Shown piece after piece: positions 35,705 through 48,716 of a stretch of 64,000 bases of DNA. The stretch is from Selaginella tamariscina (Eukaryota; Streptophyta; Lycopodiopsida; Selaginellales; Selaginellaceae): the NCBI GenBank assembly GCA_003024785.1, contig PUQB01000453.1:124001-188000 (forward strand). The letters are read 5' to 3'. How positions within the stretch are numbered: the first letter of the stretch is position 1; each line of letters starts with the position of its first letter. The notes below the pieces were generated by a model. It did no database searches, was not told where the DNA came from, and saw only the letters and a list, made by a program, of their open reading frames with translations. The position numbers and the translations under genes were made by a program.

Positions 35705-36145
35705 ACAAAACATGTGAGTGTTTGAGAGAAAGAGAGATCTACAATAACTTATGTTTTTTCTGCAAAATAAGTATATTAACTGATGTGTCTAATATATATA
35801 TAATATTCTTACATGTAAATGAGTGATATTTTGCTAATTAAAGTTCTAATTTATTTATTTTTTCATTGATTTTTTTGAAAAGCTAAAAAAAGTAAAACCT
35901 AATTTCATTAATTGATACACGTGTCATTCAATTATGCCCGGTAGCCATACAACCGGGCAAAATTGCCCGGTTATTAGGCTACCACCGAAAAAGCCATGTA
36001 GGCGCCACATAGGTGCCACGTAAGTGCCATGTAGATTATAAATTATAAATAACCAGCAAGTGGAAAACCAAACCCATGGTAGAATAAATAATTTCTTTAT
36101 TTTGATTGGTTGAGGCAATTAACCACCGCTAGTGGAAAGTGGGCC
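35322..36145. mobile_element. PIF/Harbinger (Tourist-like) non-autonomous DNA transposon, 824 bp
   Basis: Terminal inverted repeats begin GGCCCACTTTCCACTAGCGG at both ends and continue to about 28 bases with small differences. TAA flanks both sides (35319-35321 and 36146-36148). The empty site aactTAAgtatt is preserved in the paralogous blocks near 21190, 36930 and 37715, which proves insertion and a TAA target duplication. No transposase frame is present. Confidence 0.92.
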
Positions 36146-36214
36146 TAAGTATTAATTAATAATTTATTTTATATTCCCATTTTCACGTATCATGCCCATT
36201 TTAGTTACAACGTG

Positions 36215-37003
36215 TATATAATGAAGAACGCACATATCTTAGTAGTAGACGACTCTCTTCAGAAGGCTATGCTTAACCAAACATTACTTGTATTCATTTA
36301 ATCACTTTCGACTTTATTTTGATACCAATACCATGGATGAGCTAATGAACTACTTGGATACGTGCCTCAGAAAGAAAAAATCTCGAAAACTTTTGTGAGC
36401 AATATCCACCGTATCAAACATTTCCTGACGTTTTTTTTTTTCGTGATTTTGAATTTTATAAAATGAAGGATAACAACCGGGCGCTTTACAATATTACTCT
36501 TAAGGAACGTCATTTTTTAGATGAGCCTTTAGTGCAGACCTTGTCTTATTACATCTTATGTATTAACAGGATGACAACTTTAACTACATTCGTGAGACTG
36601 TTAGGTGGTGGCAACAATCAACTAAAATGATTCAATTAATCCGGAGAGTGATGATTTAAACAAAATGAGGAGATTTCTTTGTATGGTTAAGAAGAAAGTA
36701 TTTAAAAAAAATTAACATATTGATAAGGAAATGATTTCATTTGTACTTATGTTTGATATAATTTTTTATTATTATAAACTATTTTTAGAACGAAGAATAA
36801 TATGAATATTCTAAGATATTTTAGGAATATTCCTTATTAAGTAAGGTTATTAAAGGATTAATTTGTTAATTAATTAATATTTAAGACTTAATTACATATT
36901 AATTAAATAATTAATTAATAATTAAAACTTAAGTATTAATTAGTAATTTATTTTATATTCCCATTTTCACGTATCATGCCCATTTTAGTTACACGTGTAT
37001 ATA
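36215..37003 (+). repeat. Tandem copy of HAD 3' end block, copy 2
   Basis: It begins with the phrase that codes for KNAHILVVDDS and runs through the tail of the HAD gene and its AT-rich 3' flank to 'ttttagttaca'. It lacks the 5' half of the gene and has frame breaks, so it is a pseudogene fragment. Confidence 0.85.
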
Positions 37004-37795
37004 ATGAAGAACGCACATATCTTAGTAGTAGACGACTCTCTTCAGAAGGCTATGCTTAACCAAAACATTACTTGTATTCATTTAATCACTTTCGACTTAT
37101 TTTTGATACCAATACCATGGATAAGCTAGTGAACTACTTGGATACGTGCCTCAGAAAGAAGAATCTCGAAAACTTTTGTGAACAGTATCCACCGTATCAA
37201 ACATTTTCTGACGCTTTTCTTTTCTCGTGATTTTGAATTTTATAAAATGAAGGATAGCAACCAGGGGATTATTAATATTATTCTTAAGGAACGTCATTTT
37301 TTAAATGAGCCTTTATGCAGACCTCGTCTTATTACATCTTATATTTAACAAGGATGGCAACTTTAACTGCATTCGTGAGAGTGTTAGGTGGTGGCAATAA
37401 TATCAAGATATTAACCAAAATGATTCGATTAATCTAGAAAGTGATGATTTAGACAAAATGAGGAGATTTCTCTGTATGGTTAGGAAGAAAGTATTTATAA
37501 AAAATTAACATGTTGATAAGGAAATGATTTTTTTATAATTATGTTTGATAGTTTTTTATTGTAAACTATTTTTAGAACAAAGAATAATATGAATATTCAA
37601 AAATATTTTAGGAATATTCCTTATTAAGTAAGGTTATTGAAGGATTAATTTATTAATTAATTAATATTTAAGGCTTAATTACATATTGATTAAATAATTG
37701 ATTAATAATTAAAACTTAAGTATTAATTAGTAATTTATTTTATATTCCCATTTTCACGTATCATGCCCATTTTAGTTACAACGTGCATATTTATT
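37004..37795 (+). repeat. Tandem copy of HAD 3' end block, copy 3
   Basis: It repeats the preceding block with minor divergence. With 34722-36214 (less the transposon) it makes three tandem copies in unit B, against one in unit A (from about 20485). Confidence 0.85.
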
Positions 37796-37799
37796 AAAA

Positions 37800-40690
37800 C
37801 CAGTTTCTTGCAGTAGAAAATGTCATAATGTTTTCTTCTCCCCTTAAGCCAGCTTGATAAAGGGCCAATTAGTGTTTATGAGAGGGCCTTTGGTCATGAT
37901 GACCTTTGTTTGCTTGGGTCTTTTTCTCAATCTTTACCCAAGTGGTCAGTCAACCCATCATGTTATAACTATGTCAAGAAAGAACCAATTAAACTCATGT
38001 TATAATTTCGAATGGTCGTTCCACCTGTAAAGCACTAGTTGACATTGAGGAGTTCTGAGTTTGACACAATGAACAACTTCATATGTACTAAATTGCATCT
38101 CGTCTCATATTCGGCCAATAAAAAAAATGTTGTAAACTGTCCAAAGTTCTTTGATAACTAAAATGTCCACCATAAAGTGGTGAATTATGATATATTGCAA
38201 GATATTTAAGAACAAAATTTGTTGGAATTGCCAATAATGAAGTTGTAACATCTGTGCCAATAAAATAAACCACACCGTCATATATACGAAATTGTGCCAC
38301 AAAACGAGAGTTGGACAATTGAGAAGAATTGATTAGTGATAAATGAATAAGTTGAATATAAGCATCTATTTCTTAAGTCCTTGAGACCTTTATGAGAGAT
38401 AAAATTATAAGATCCGATTGATTTGCCATAACCTCACAAGGAGCCTTAGAAAGAGCATTAACATCCACCATACTATCCCTTGAATAATGTTTGACTTCAA
38501 AGTCATACATCTGAAGCCGAAGTGCCCATCTAGCAGATTGTCCGAGCAACTTTCTATTCTTTAATAAGGTAGAAATAATTGTATGATCACACTCCAAAAG
38601 TGTACGAGACCCATAGCGATACACATGAAGACTCTAAAAAGCCTACACTGTAGCTAACAGTAAAGATTTGAGGCACAATAGCTGTGTTTAGGGCATTGTA
38701 ATGCCCTACTCACATATGCAATAAGATGTCAAACGAACTCATCACATACCTCAGTCTGCATTAAGACTCCACCAATACCTACAACAGAAGCATCCGTTCA
38801 TTAATATAAAATGACAAGAAAAATCCGAATAATGAAGCACTATAAGAAATGTTAAATATTTCCATAGCTTACAAAAAAATCTTCACAATCGTTAGTCCAC
38901 AAAAAAGGAACATCCTCGTATAGCAAGACTCGCAAAGGAGTATTGACATTAGCTAAATGAGGTATAAAATGTCTTAAATATGTTACCTTACCAAGAAACT
39001 GATGTAAAGACCATACATCCATTGGATGAGGAAATTTCACCATAGCCTTCACCTTGAATGGGTCCACACGTAGCCCCTCACGAGAAACCATGTACCCCAA
39101 ATACGTAGTTTCAACTGTGCCAGAAACACACTTGGGCTTGAGCCCATACTCCCATAAATGATAAACACACATGTATGACCTCAATCTTTTCGAGGTACTC
39201 TAAGTTACATTGATTAACTCATTTCATCAATATTATCACTATCATGGGTGGACAACTATGCATTGCCTTGCGAGTTTCCAACGTGTCTTTAAATGTTGCT
39301 TTTCAGTGGTGTAATAGTCATCCACCACTAACATGTTTACTCATGGATGAACAATGCTGGTTCACCCTTTAAGTGGAGTTTAAATTAGCTTTTGAAAAAG
39401 CAGAAGATTTTAACGATGCATTTCAGCAGTTCCATAGTTTGAAGCAAGTAACAAATGAGTATGTCATGTAATTTGTTATTAACTTTTGTGATCTCTTGAT
39501 GCGGGCTAATCCCACCAAGTTCGAGTATAATATATTAAGGATGTTATGGCCTATTCTTTGACAAGATCTTGTCGATGGGCACTAAGTTCTATCACTTTAG
39601 AAGAGGCTTTCACTCATGTATAACATTTTGAAGCGGCTTTAAGAGTACAATTACCCATTCCAGAGGCCATCACTCCTCCAACCTTCAATGCTCTTGTTAG
39701 TCTTGTGCCTATGGAGGTGGAAGCTGCTTGCATTAATGTGCTAGTTGTGGTCAAGGACAGAATGATAGTGATTGTTATTAGATTTGTGGTGTACTTGGTC
39801 ACACTTATCAACATTGTCGACGATTTCTCGATTTATAACTGTGGAGGGATACAATGCCCGAACATAACCAACAAGATCTAGTCAAAGAGCAAGCCATAAC
39901 ATCCCTAATTTTTTATGCTCGGACTGGTGAAATCAGCTCGCATCAAGACATCACGAAATTTAAGAACAAATTGCATAACAGACTCATTTGGTACTTGCTT
40001 CAAACTATGGAACTGTTGAAATGCATCGTCAAAATCTTTTGCTTTCCCAAAAAATAATTTAAACTTCGCTTGAAGGTGAACCAATATTGCTCATTCTCCG
40101 TGAGTAAACCTGTTGATGATGGACGACCATTATACCACTAAAGAACAACATCTAAAAGACACATTGGAAACTTGCGAAGCAATGTGTAGCTATCTACTTA
40201 TTATATGGCAATATTGATTAAATGAGTTAATCAATGATGAAGATCTGCACCCAGAACACCTCGAAAAGGTTAAGGCCGTACAAGTGGGTTTAATTGAGGA
40301 GGAAGAGTTGGAACTTGATTTTACAAGTGTTAAATGAGTTGATCATGCTAGTGTATGATGTGAATTAGTTGTTCTAAAAGTTGTTGCTTCATAATAATTA
40401 TATAAAAGAAGAAAAAAAGAAAAGATAAAAAAAAAATTTAAAAAATCAAAAGAAACTTCTCTCAAATTGTTTAGACTTCTCCATCCTAAGACATAACACA
40501 ATAAATATACGAAAAGATATGAAACTCATATATTCTTTGTTTAAGGTTAGGATTTATATATACAAAAAAAAAATATATCTTAACTATATTTGAACTATCC
40601 TATAAAGGATTTAATCACACCATAAATGTCTTTAATAATTTCTAAAATATACCATAGTTAATTTCCATAATTACCTTACAAATGTTAATT
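37800..40690. mobile_element. Old Ty3/Gypsy-like LTR retrotransposon debris, unit B
   Basis: It is a fossil with many breaks. The minus strand of about 37850-39200 shows integrase, RNase H and RT remnants in uninterrupted family order. Plus-oriented gag-like remnants lie at about 39240-40100, and an LTR-like end at about 40485-40690. It is the same family as the debris in unit A. Not functional. Confidence 0.75.
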
Positions 40691-42170
40691 CTTATGTTCC
40701 AAAACAAAAGATTAATAATCCTAAATAAGAAACATGAGATGCTAATAATCCTAATTGAATTTTGAGGACAAGTGCTAGTAAACAATTGAACAAGTGACAA
40801 AAGTACTAAGATAATTAAATTTATAATTAAATAATTTTAGTTTATTGTCTACTATGGACAAAGTTGTTTATTAGATTTATCATAGAATAAAATTGCGATT
40901 TATAATGAATAGAAAAAAACCTCTTTACAAAGTAAACATTTATAAGTTAAGTCACGTTGATGTTTACAATCTTGCTATATGTTAAATATTTTAAATAAAC
41001 TGATTAATTATTTTAAATAAAAATTAATTATTAAGTATGAGAGAAATTCTTTTAATTTTAAGAAGTTATGTTAAGACAATATATAATTTATTTTCCATCT
41101 TATTCCAATTATATAATAATCTTTATTTATGTATTTGTTTATAACCAATATCAATCTATTAAGCATATGATTCCATCATAATTTAGATGCATACACACAC
41201 GCATATATATTGATTATATTGGATTCTCAATTAAATTATATTATATAAGCAATAAAATTATATTTATATTAATAAAAACAGTGAAATAATCTATATCATG
41301 TGTATTAGTAGCAAACTATTTTATACCTGACGTTATAGAATATTTAATAATATTTTTTAATAAAATATAATAAATATTAATATAAATAGTATTATAAAAA
41401 GTGGTTTAAAGAGAGAGTGTGCTTAACCTTATTCACTACATTAAAATAATACTTACTACATAATTACTGCATTCTACATTTTTCTGAATGTTATGTATTC
41501 AAATATCAAAATATTCCTCAAGGTAATATAATTTCATTTATTATGAACTAACAAGAAAATCAATTACAAATATCTATTTATAATACAAAACTATATACAT
41601 TAATTATAAATCCATTTAACAAAATGATTATACATATAATCACCGTAAGCAAATGTTAATAAACTAATTTCTTAAAACTTTAAATCTACAATAAAATATT
41701 TATTATTATCTTCCGAACTTTGTTAAGTTTTAAATCTACAATAAAATAATCATTATCTACCAACTTTGTTAAATTTAAATCTACAATAAAATAATTATTA
41801 TCTTACGAACTAGTACTGTAAGACCCTCTTACACACCTATATTGTGTACTGTGTACATATAGACATACCAGAACACACATGGAGTACAAGGATGTATATA
41901 TACACACATACATAAATATAGCGTGTGTATATATATCTATATGGTGTTTATATACATATATGTGTGTATATAAAGAACAGACATACATACAGCCTTGAAA
42001 TAAAACTAATATATACACACACACATACAATACACCGTATACACATATATATGCCTGTTGTGAGTGTGGGGACACATGTATATATTGTTGGATTATATTT
42101 GATTTATAGAATTTAATTTTCATGGCTATAATTGTGTGTTGTACAAACAAGAGTGTTAATAAAGTTTATA
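40690..42170. other. AT-rich intergenic DNA
   Basis: It matches 24606-26010. An extra segment of about 130 bases at 41395-41530 is absent from unit A. Part of it ('cttattcactacattaaa') recurs at 46345, which hints at a small dispersed element. Confidence 0.55.
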
Positions 42171-42177
42171 GCTTATA

Positions 42178-45100
42178 TTAAGGTACCAGTCTATTCGGAT
42201 CACGGGGGAACATTGAAGTCTTCCGAATATTCCCCAATGCACAAAACAGCATAACCACGCGCTCTAAACCAACCCCAAAACCTCCGTGTGGCGCCGTCCC
42301 GTGGCTGCACATACAGTAAGTATATAAGATTATTCAAATTTTATTCACTATATGCGTTTTTGTAACTTAAGAAATGTTTCCTAAATAGATAAAACATATT
42401 AATATTAAATGTTAAATTAACTGCGCACACATATCCGTATGTACATAACATATATAATTCTAAGTTAATATACCTCCTTGCACGCACTTAAAGACGTATA
42501 TGTACGCTTAGGAGTTCCCAAACACACACACACACACACACACCTGAAAGACTCAATATATGTTGCAAGGCCAGGAGAGTTGCGATCTATACCCAGTTCC
42601 TCCGCACGTTTTTCCAGAAGCTCTTTATTGTGGATGCGCTCTGCTCCGGATATGATCTCTTCGCCTGAAATTTAGAATATATAATAGGCGTGTGTACACA
42701 TTGCACATATATACATGACAACTTACCTCGAATGAAAACATCAAAAGAATTCGAATAATTTGAATCATCGTCAGCAGGCATCGTATAAAACGGTCGTACA
42801 GCGAGAGGGTATCTGTGTAATATGTAAAGTCCGTGTTATACCTGGAAATGTACCGTATCAGTTTGTATACCGTCTATACACAATATATAATATATACTAT
42901 ACTGTATAGTACTTAAAAGTACAATAACTGCTAAAAATATATATACAAGTCCATACCATATAAGCAAGACAGATGTGCATTAACATTATATACTCACACA
43001 TAAGAATACACATACTTTTCTTTTACTAGCTGTCCAAGTTTTCTTTCGGTTTCTGTGTCCAAGTCCCCAAGTGGATTCGCGTCAATCCCCGCTTCCTGAA
43101 AATAGATTAGTTAAGCATTAATATAATCTTGAATAAGTTTTTCTGTAATACACGATCCGTTATTAAACATGTATACACTAGTATTACCTTCAGTAGTTGG
43201 ATGCCTTCAGCAAATGTGAGCATGAGTGTGTTATCAGGATACTGGAGAAAAAAAGGCTTAATACCAAGAACCAAAAAGAATCTATATATACATGTGTGTG
43301 TGTTATATGTGTTTATGTAAATAGACGTGTCTGTGTGACCTGCAATGGAGTGAAGGGATGCTGCTTGTTGATAGCCTCAAGTTCTTTCGCACATTTCGTC
43401 TCAAGGCCTTTGAAAATGTAAACAAAAAGTCTGCCCACTAAATCCATAACCTGAAAATACAAATATGTACACAAGGTGTGAATACCAGAAATAGGCATAT
43501 GTATCTTGAATACAGAATGTAAGATTTACATAACTCTATACATGATCAGAATATAAGTGTATATTATTACAGAAAATGTATACACATGTTATACTATATA
43601 CTTATTTATCATGAAATGTATAATCTATATTTATGTATACGGATAGTAGAAAATATACATATTTTGCGCATCTCATAAGTACATCTGTGTAAGTCCACGT
43701 ATATTTTGCCGAAGAGTGCATAAACTGTTGCTTTAGCTAAATACGACGTATATATTTTAACCATTTGATATCCACGTTATATATATACCTCAAAATAGTC
43801 TTCTTCGATCTCCATTTCGAGATCGAGGCCCACGAACTCACATAAATGGCGATGTGTATCAGATTTCTCAGCCCTGAATACGGGTCCAATCTCATACACA
43901 CGTCCGAGACCACCCGAAATGCACATTTGTTTATGCAGCTGTGGAGACTGTGCTAAACATGCTTTCTGGCCATTGGTATAATCGAGCTTAAACACCGCAG
44001 CTCCTCCTACATTTACAGTAGCGCGAAACATTAGTACACAAACACAGAGATAAATATACGTAAGTATATAAATGTTATACCAATTACCTTCACTAGCGCC
44101 TCCTATAAGCTTTGGCGTATGTATTTCAACAAAGCCTTCGTCATACAGAAAGTCACGAAGAGCTGCAAAATGAAAACACATAATATACAACCTATGCATA
44201 TGGACATGCTATAAACATACGCATATGAAACATATTCTTTCTGTAGTACAGGAATACATTATACGTACTTTGGAGACTCCTGCCTGGACACTGAAGATTG
44301 CCTGGTTAGCAGGAGTACGGAGATCCAGCCATCTGTATTTTAGCCGTGTGTCCAGCTTGACTCGTGCATATAGAACTCCTTCCTGAAAGGTATTCAATAT
44401 ATATATAACACATTCATACGCACATATGACACACACACCTTTTCTGCTTTCTCAATTTCTTCCTCGCTACGAGCAGCATCTTCGAGATTGAAAGGCAATT
44501 GTTGAACCGACTTCGATACGCAATACAGCTTTCTTGCGTGCACTTCCACCTGCATGAAACAAACACATACATACACAAGATAAATATATAAATAAATGTA
44601 CAAACATATCCATGTATATAAACCTCATACATACAGCTACGCATGAATATATATCGACATAACATGCGTATGTACGCATAATTACCTGCTGTGTAGTTCT
44701 CTCGATGGATTCGCTGGGTTATACACAATACCTTCAACGACCACTATGGACTCCCTGTTGAGGGAGCTCGCATACTTTACCATTCGTTTGCTTACTACAT
44801 TCTCCTGGAAAGTAATCACACATTGTACTGTGTAAAAAAGTTGACGTATCTCTAGAAACGTCAGCTTTCCTTTCCCCTGATGGAATGGACACTCCCACGA
44901 AGACGAACAGTTTGTCCCTCCAAAGACATGTTCAAATCGGAGACCCTTGTGCACTTTCGACCTATAAATAGTCATATATTGTATAAATATGCATTCATAT
45001 AACTTCACATAAAACTGAAACAGATACATATAAACGAAAACGAGCAAATTATACATGTGATTCACAAATATAACTGACATAGAAATTAAACGCACTTTTT

Positions 45101-45643
45101 ATGCAAAAAGAATCAAACACAGAACGTCACAGATTTATGCGGCCGAAACATATAAATGTCATAAGACACAGATTAAACCCAAAAATCACAATAAAAAAGG
45201 GGCAGAAAACATAACGTAAATACAAAGATCTACGCCCTTTCATAAAACAATCATAAAAACACGCATAAACTAGGATATAAATATATGATTTACACAGAAT
45301 GAACAACATTTTCAAACGGGGAAATACTAACCTGTAATCCCTTGGATCGCAGCTCGGAGAGCGCCAAATCCCCATAATTGCATGCCAACGGATCTTCTTC
45401 TTCCTGAGACGCCCCAGCCGCAAGCGAAGCATTCTTCGTTGCCTTCTCTGCTTTCTTCGCAGCCTTGGCCATAGCCTTCTTGCTCTTCGGAGGAGCTGCA
45501 TTACTCTCGGACGCCGTAGATTGCACGGACTTCTCCGATTCCTCAGATGTCGGCATTGCGTAGAGCCTGTACAAACCTCGTCCGCTCACGAGCGGCCTCA
45601 ATCTCCACAGTGGTAACGCTGAACTGACCAAAGCCCTAGCCAT
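42178..45643 (-). CDS. Cytosolic-type aspartyl-tRNA synthetase, copy B
   Basis: Class IIb enzyme that charges tRNA(Asp). Exons on minus: 45332-45643, 44686-44961, 44439-44549, 44269-44382, 44088-44162, 43789-44006, 43340-43450, 43188-43241, 43016-43095, 42727-42841, 42544-42664 and 42178-42304, all GT-AG with matching phases. Domains: a 29-residue Arg-rich leader without acidic residues before an internal Met (MPTSEES), a Lys/Ala-rich extension, [12 protein letters not shown]-fold ([33 protein letters not shown]), then motif 1 ([14 protein letters not shown]), motif 2 ([24 protein letters not shown]) and motif 3 ([11 protein letters not shown]). It is full length. One base appears missing in exon 2 (near 44873) and one in exon 5 (near 44155); copy A has the expected base at both. 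The better of the two copies overall. Probably the housekeeping enzyme, possibly dual-targeted (see findings). Confidence 0.93.
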
Positions 45644-46325
45644 GAACCCTTACAACTTGATAATTATACTGGCCGTCGATTGCCTTTTAGAACTAAAGGT
45701 CCAGATTCTAGGGCAGAGACTAATTCTGCATATATGAAATCTTCAAATAATAAATATTAAATAAAATTTTATATTCAATAATAATTTAATATATAGATAA
45801 AATTTCAATTTATATTCATGTTTTTGTTATTACTAATTATTTTAAATAAAATTTAACTAAGTACTTATAAATTATTATATTAAAAGAATCTTTTTAATAA
45901 AAGTGTAATCTTTATTAATGTATTTAATAATTTATATTTATCATATATCCTCGTTCTAAGATTATAAGATTATAGGTAGAGCGTGTGGTCATATTGTTAT
46001 AATTTATTAACTATAAAATTACACAATATTTTATTAATATTTCATATTGTTATAATTTATTAGCTATAAATTACACAATATTTTATTAATATTTTTCAGT
46101 GAGGTTATGAAGAATATTAAGTAATAACGTATATTTACAAATAATATTAAAATATAAAAAAGTGGTTAACATACATATACACAGATAAAAATTAAGTATA
46201 TAATTATTAATATATTGCCATACAGATAAGTATCATTTAACTAAGCCAGATAGTTTTAATCGTACTAATTAAATGTTTTCCTAGTTATTATATAGCTCAG
46301 TATTAATTAAAATAGAACTGAAAAT
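45644..46325. other. AT-rich upstream region of AspRS copy B
   Basis: No gene seen. It contains a short local duplication of 'attgttataatttatta..tacacaatattttattaatatt' at 45995-46100. Confidence 0.5.
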
Positions 46326-46399
46326 GTTATTTTTGACAAATAATCTTATTCACTACATTAAAAATAATATTTACTACATAATTACACGCCAAATAGATT

Positions 46400-46625
46400 A
46401 CAAACATATCCATGTATAAAAACCTCAGATATCGACATATAAATATGTATGTACGTATAATTACCTGCTGTGTAGTTCTCTCGATGGGATTCGGGGTTAT
46501 ACACAATACCTTCAACGTCCACAATGGAACTCCCTGTTGAGGGAGCTCGCATACTTTACCATTCGTTTGCTAACTACATTATCGTGCACAGTAACCACGC
46601 ATTGTATCTCTAAAAACGTGAGGTT
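46400..46625 (-). pseudogene. Third, truncated AspRS copy (exon 2 and adjoining intron)
   Basis: The segment 46465-46625 matches the 3' two-thirds of AspRS exon 2, including the phrase coding for [15 protein letters not shown]. 46400-46464 matches the following intron. Nothing of other exons is seen. It begins about 75 bases after the end of unit B, so it may be the edge of a third, mostly lost unit. Confidence 0.85.
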
Positions 46626-46879
46626 ACGAAAACGCGCCGTATATGTATCATTTGTACACCAATACTGTATCTAAACGACGCAGGTATAGTTGCACACGTT
46701 CCTACGTATGCATTTACATCATTTCTAATTGCAAAATACTGAAACATACGCATTGATATAAAAGTACATATACACAGAATGTGCGGCTTCATCACAGGAC
46801 CTTCCTCCAGAGAGTATATATGTACTACTCGTAGATACATTTGTACAAAATACATGTATGTGTTTGATGTGTGTAGATA

Positions 46880-47065
46880 CATGCACGCACGGCTACCTGT
46901 ATTTCGGGGCCCAGAGAAGAACTCGACAAATTGATCGGGGTAGATGCAATTGAGTGACACTCCCAGGAATGCGTCATTGCAGGCAGTGGAGGCTGGGATC
47001 CTACCTTGAGCCACAGCATTCGCACACCATTTATCCAAGATCCCAACACAACCCCATACTTTCAT
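46880..47065 (-). CDS. Unrecognised exon
   Basis: A higher-GC stretch on minus reads KVWGCVGILDKWCANAVAQG, then RIPASTACNDAFLGVSLNC, IYPDQFVEFFSGPRNTG, with a CAG/GTAGCC-like border near 46895. Composition and length suggest an exon, perhaps of the gene at 47900-49030 or its own gene. I do not recognise the family. Confidence 0.35.
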
Positions 47066-47097
47066 GTGTACGTATGCGTATTAGTACATAATACACA

Positions 47098-47104
47098 CAC
47101 ACAA

Positions 47105-47157
<53 letters not shown>
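47098..47157. repeat. (TG)n(AG)n microsatellite
   Basis: A TG run is followed by an AG run, with a short CA stretch just before. Confidence 0.9.
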
Positions 47158-47159
47158 TA

Positions 47160-47890
47160 CATACACTACACAGTATGGAAGATGTGTGATATATAAAGCG
47201 AAGCTCAGATACATCTTTAGAATTGAATATTGAATTTTTTCAAACGATTACAAATATTCAACTTACGAGAAATGAATTTTTTACCAATATCACTAAACCA
47301 GATTAACTCTACAACAACGAGATATTCCGTGCTTGAACATTATTCTTTCAACAACACACACACACACACACTTGCACTTGGAACATTATTCTTTCAAACG
47401 CTCCTCTCATAGATGACAAGTTATGCATAATTTTTATTAAGGATTTATATATCATGCAAAATATAAGAAGCATAGAAGCAAACATAGTAAGCATATCTAA
47501 CCTACTTGAAAGGAAAATAAGGAGCAAAACTTATTAACTTGAAAGGAAAATAAAGAGCAAAAGATTATTAACTACGTACCTCACACAGGAACTCACCGTC
47601 ACCGTCATATTCACCCGAGTTTAAAACGTGTTAACAAGAACGACATCGAACTCCGACTCGTCATCAATTGTCCATCGTCATAGTGTGTGTACACTCAATG
47701 CCGCTTGATTCATGACCTTCTGCAAATGAGTTCTGCATGTTTCCAAACTTAACAGGGTTGAAGACATGTAATTCTGTAATTGTCTGTAACGGTCCTTAAG
47801 ATTAACAGAGATGCACCAGGCAAGATATGAACCTGTTCCGGTGGCCTTCGTCCCCAGGCTTACGCTGTAATCCTGTTCAGTAGGTTCAAG
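47160..47890. other. Intergenic or intronic DNA
   Basis: No gene can be supported, although 47580-47700 and 47800-47890 are less AT-rich and could hold 3' exons of the unrecognised gene that follows. A (CA)n run is at 47355-47370. Confidence 0.4.
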
Positions 47891-47899
47891 AACAGAATT

Positions 47900-48683
47900 T
47901 GATTCTTATCACAAACAATCCGCCTACACGAGTCTTTAGAAGATAGCACGCAATTGATCGCTTTCAGGGCTTTCAGCAAGAACACGTTGAATGTCAGCTA
48001 CGTTTTTGCACCTTGTAAATTTATCTCCACCTTGTAAATATTATCTCCACCTTCCGTATATCAACGACATTGCCCCCAAGGCATATGGTTAGCTGTCCTT
48101 GACGAAGAGCTTTTTTCTTGTTGTTTGAAACCACCTTGGGCAGTAACTCCTCTACCTTCGTGTACCGTATAAGCTCCAGTAGCTGATCCATGGTTTGGAT
48201 CGTATTTAGGTAATTGACTAGGCACTTACCTTCCATCAACCCTTGGAGTATCTCCACTACTACCAGCCCCCTCAATGCTCCAGGAAGATTCGAGTTTGCT
48301 ACAAGGGTAAACCACGGGTGAAGTTGATGAGTCCTCGGGTCTAGAATGTACGATTTGAGAGGCGAGTTGAGAGGCTCCTCTAGTGTACGTCGTATGGATT
48401 CATGTCCTTCGTCCGGCAACCAAACTATGGACATATTAGGCGCTACTGTCGAACGACCGTCGACAACAAGCATATTTCCACCTTGAAACGGACATCCTAT
48501 GGTAGTGCTACGGATATACCGAAGACCATCCGCCACTGGTGAAAAGCCATCTAATTTAAACCATATCAGTATCACTACACATATACGTGTGTGTGCATTT
48601 ATACTTTTGTTAGCAAAATATAAGTGAAACGTAAATATACGATATGAAAACGTACACACGGACACGCATATACGCATAGACAT

Positions 48684-48716
<33 letters not shown>

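Larger units (their letters stand above)
30048..46325. repeat. Tandem segmental duplication, unit B
   Basis: It is the second copy of unit A, in direct orientation. It is about 2 kb longer, mainly because of an 824-base transposon (35322-36145) and two extra copies of a 0.79-kb block holding the 3' end of the HAD gene (36215-37795). The palindrome array at its left edge is short and decayed. Confidence 0.85.

Noticed and set aside
35924-36118. Open frame inside the Harbinger-type element
   Set aside because: At 64 codons it has no transposase or Myb-like motif. The element is non-autonomous.
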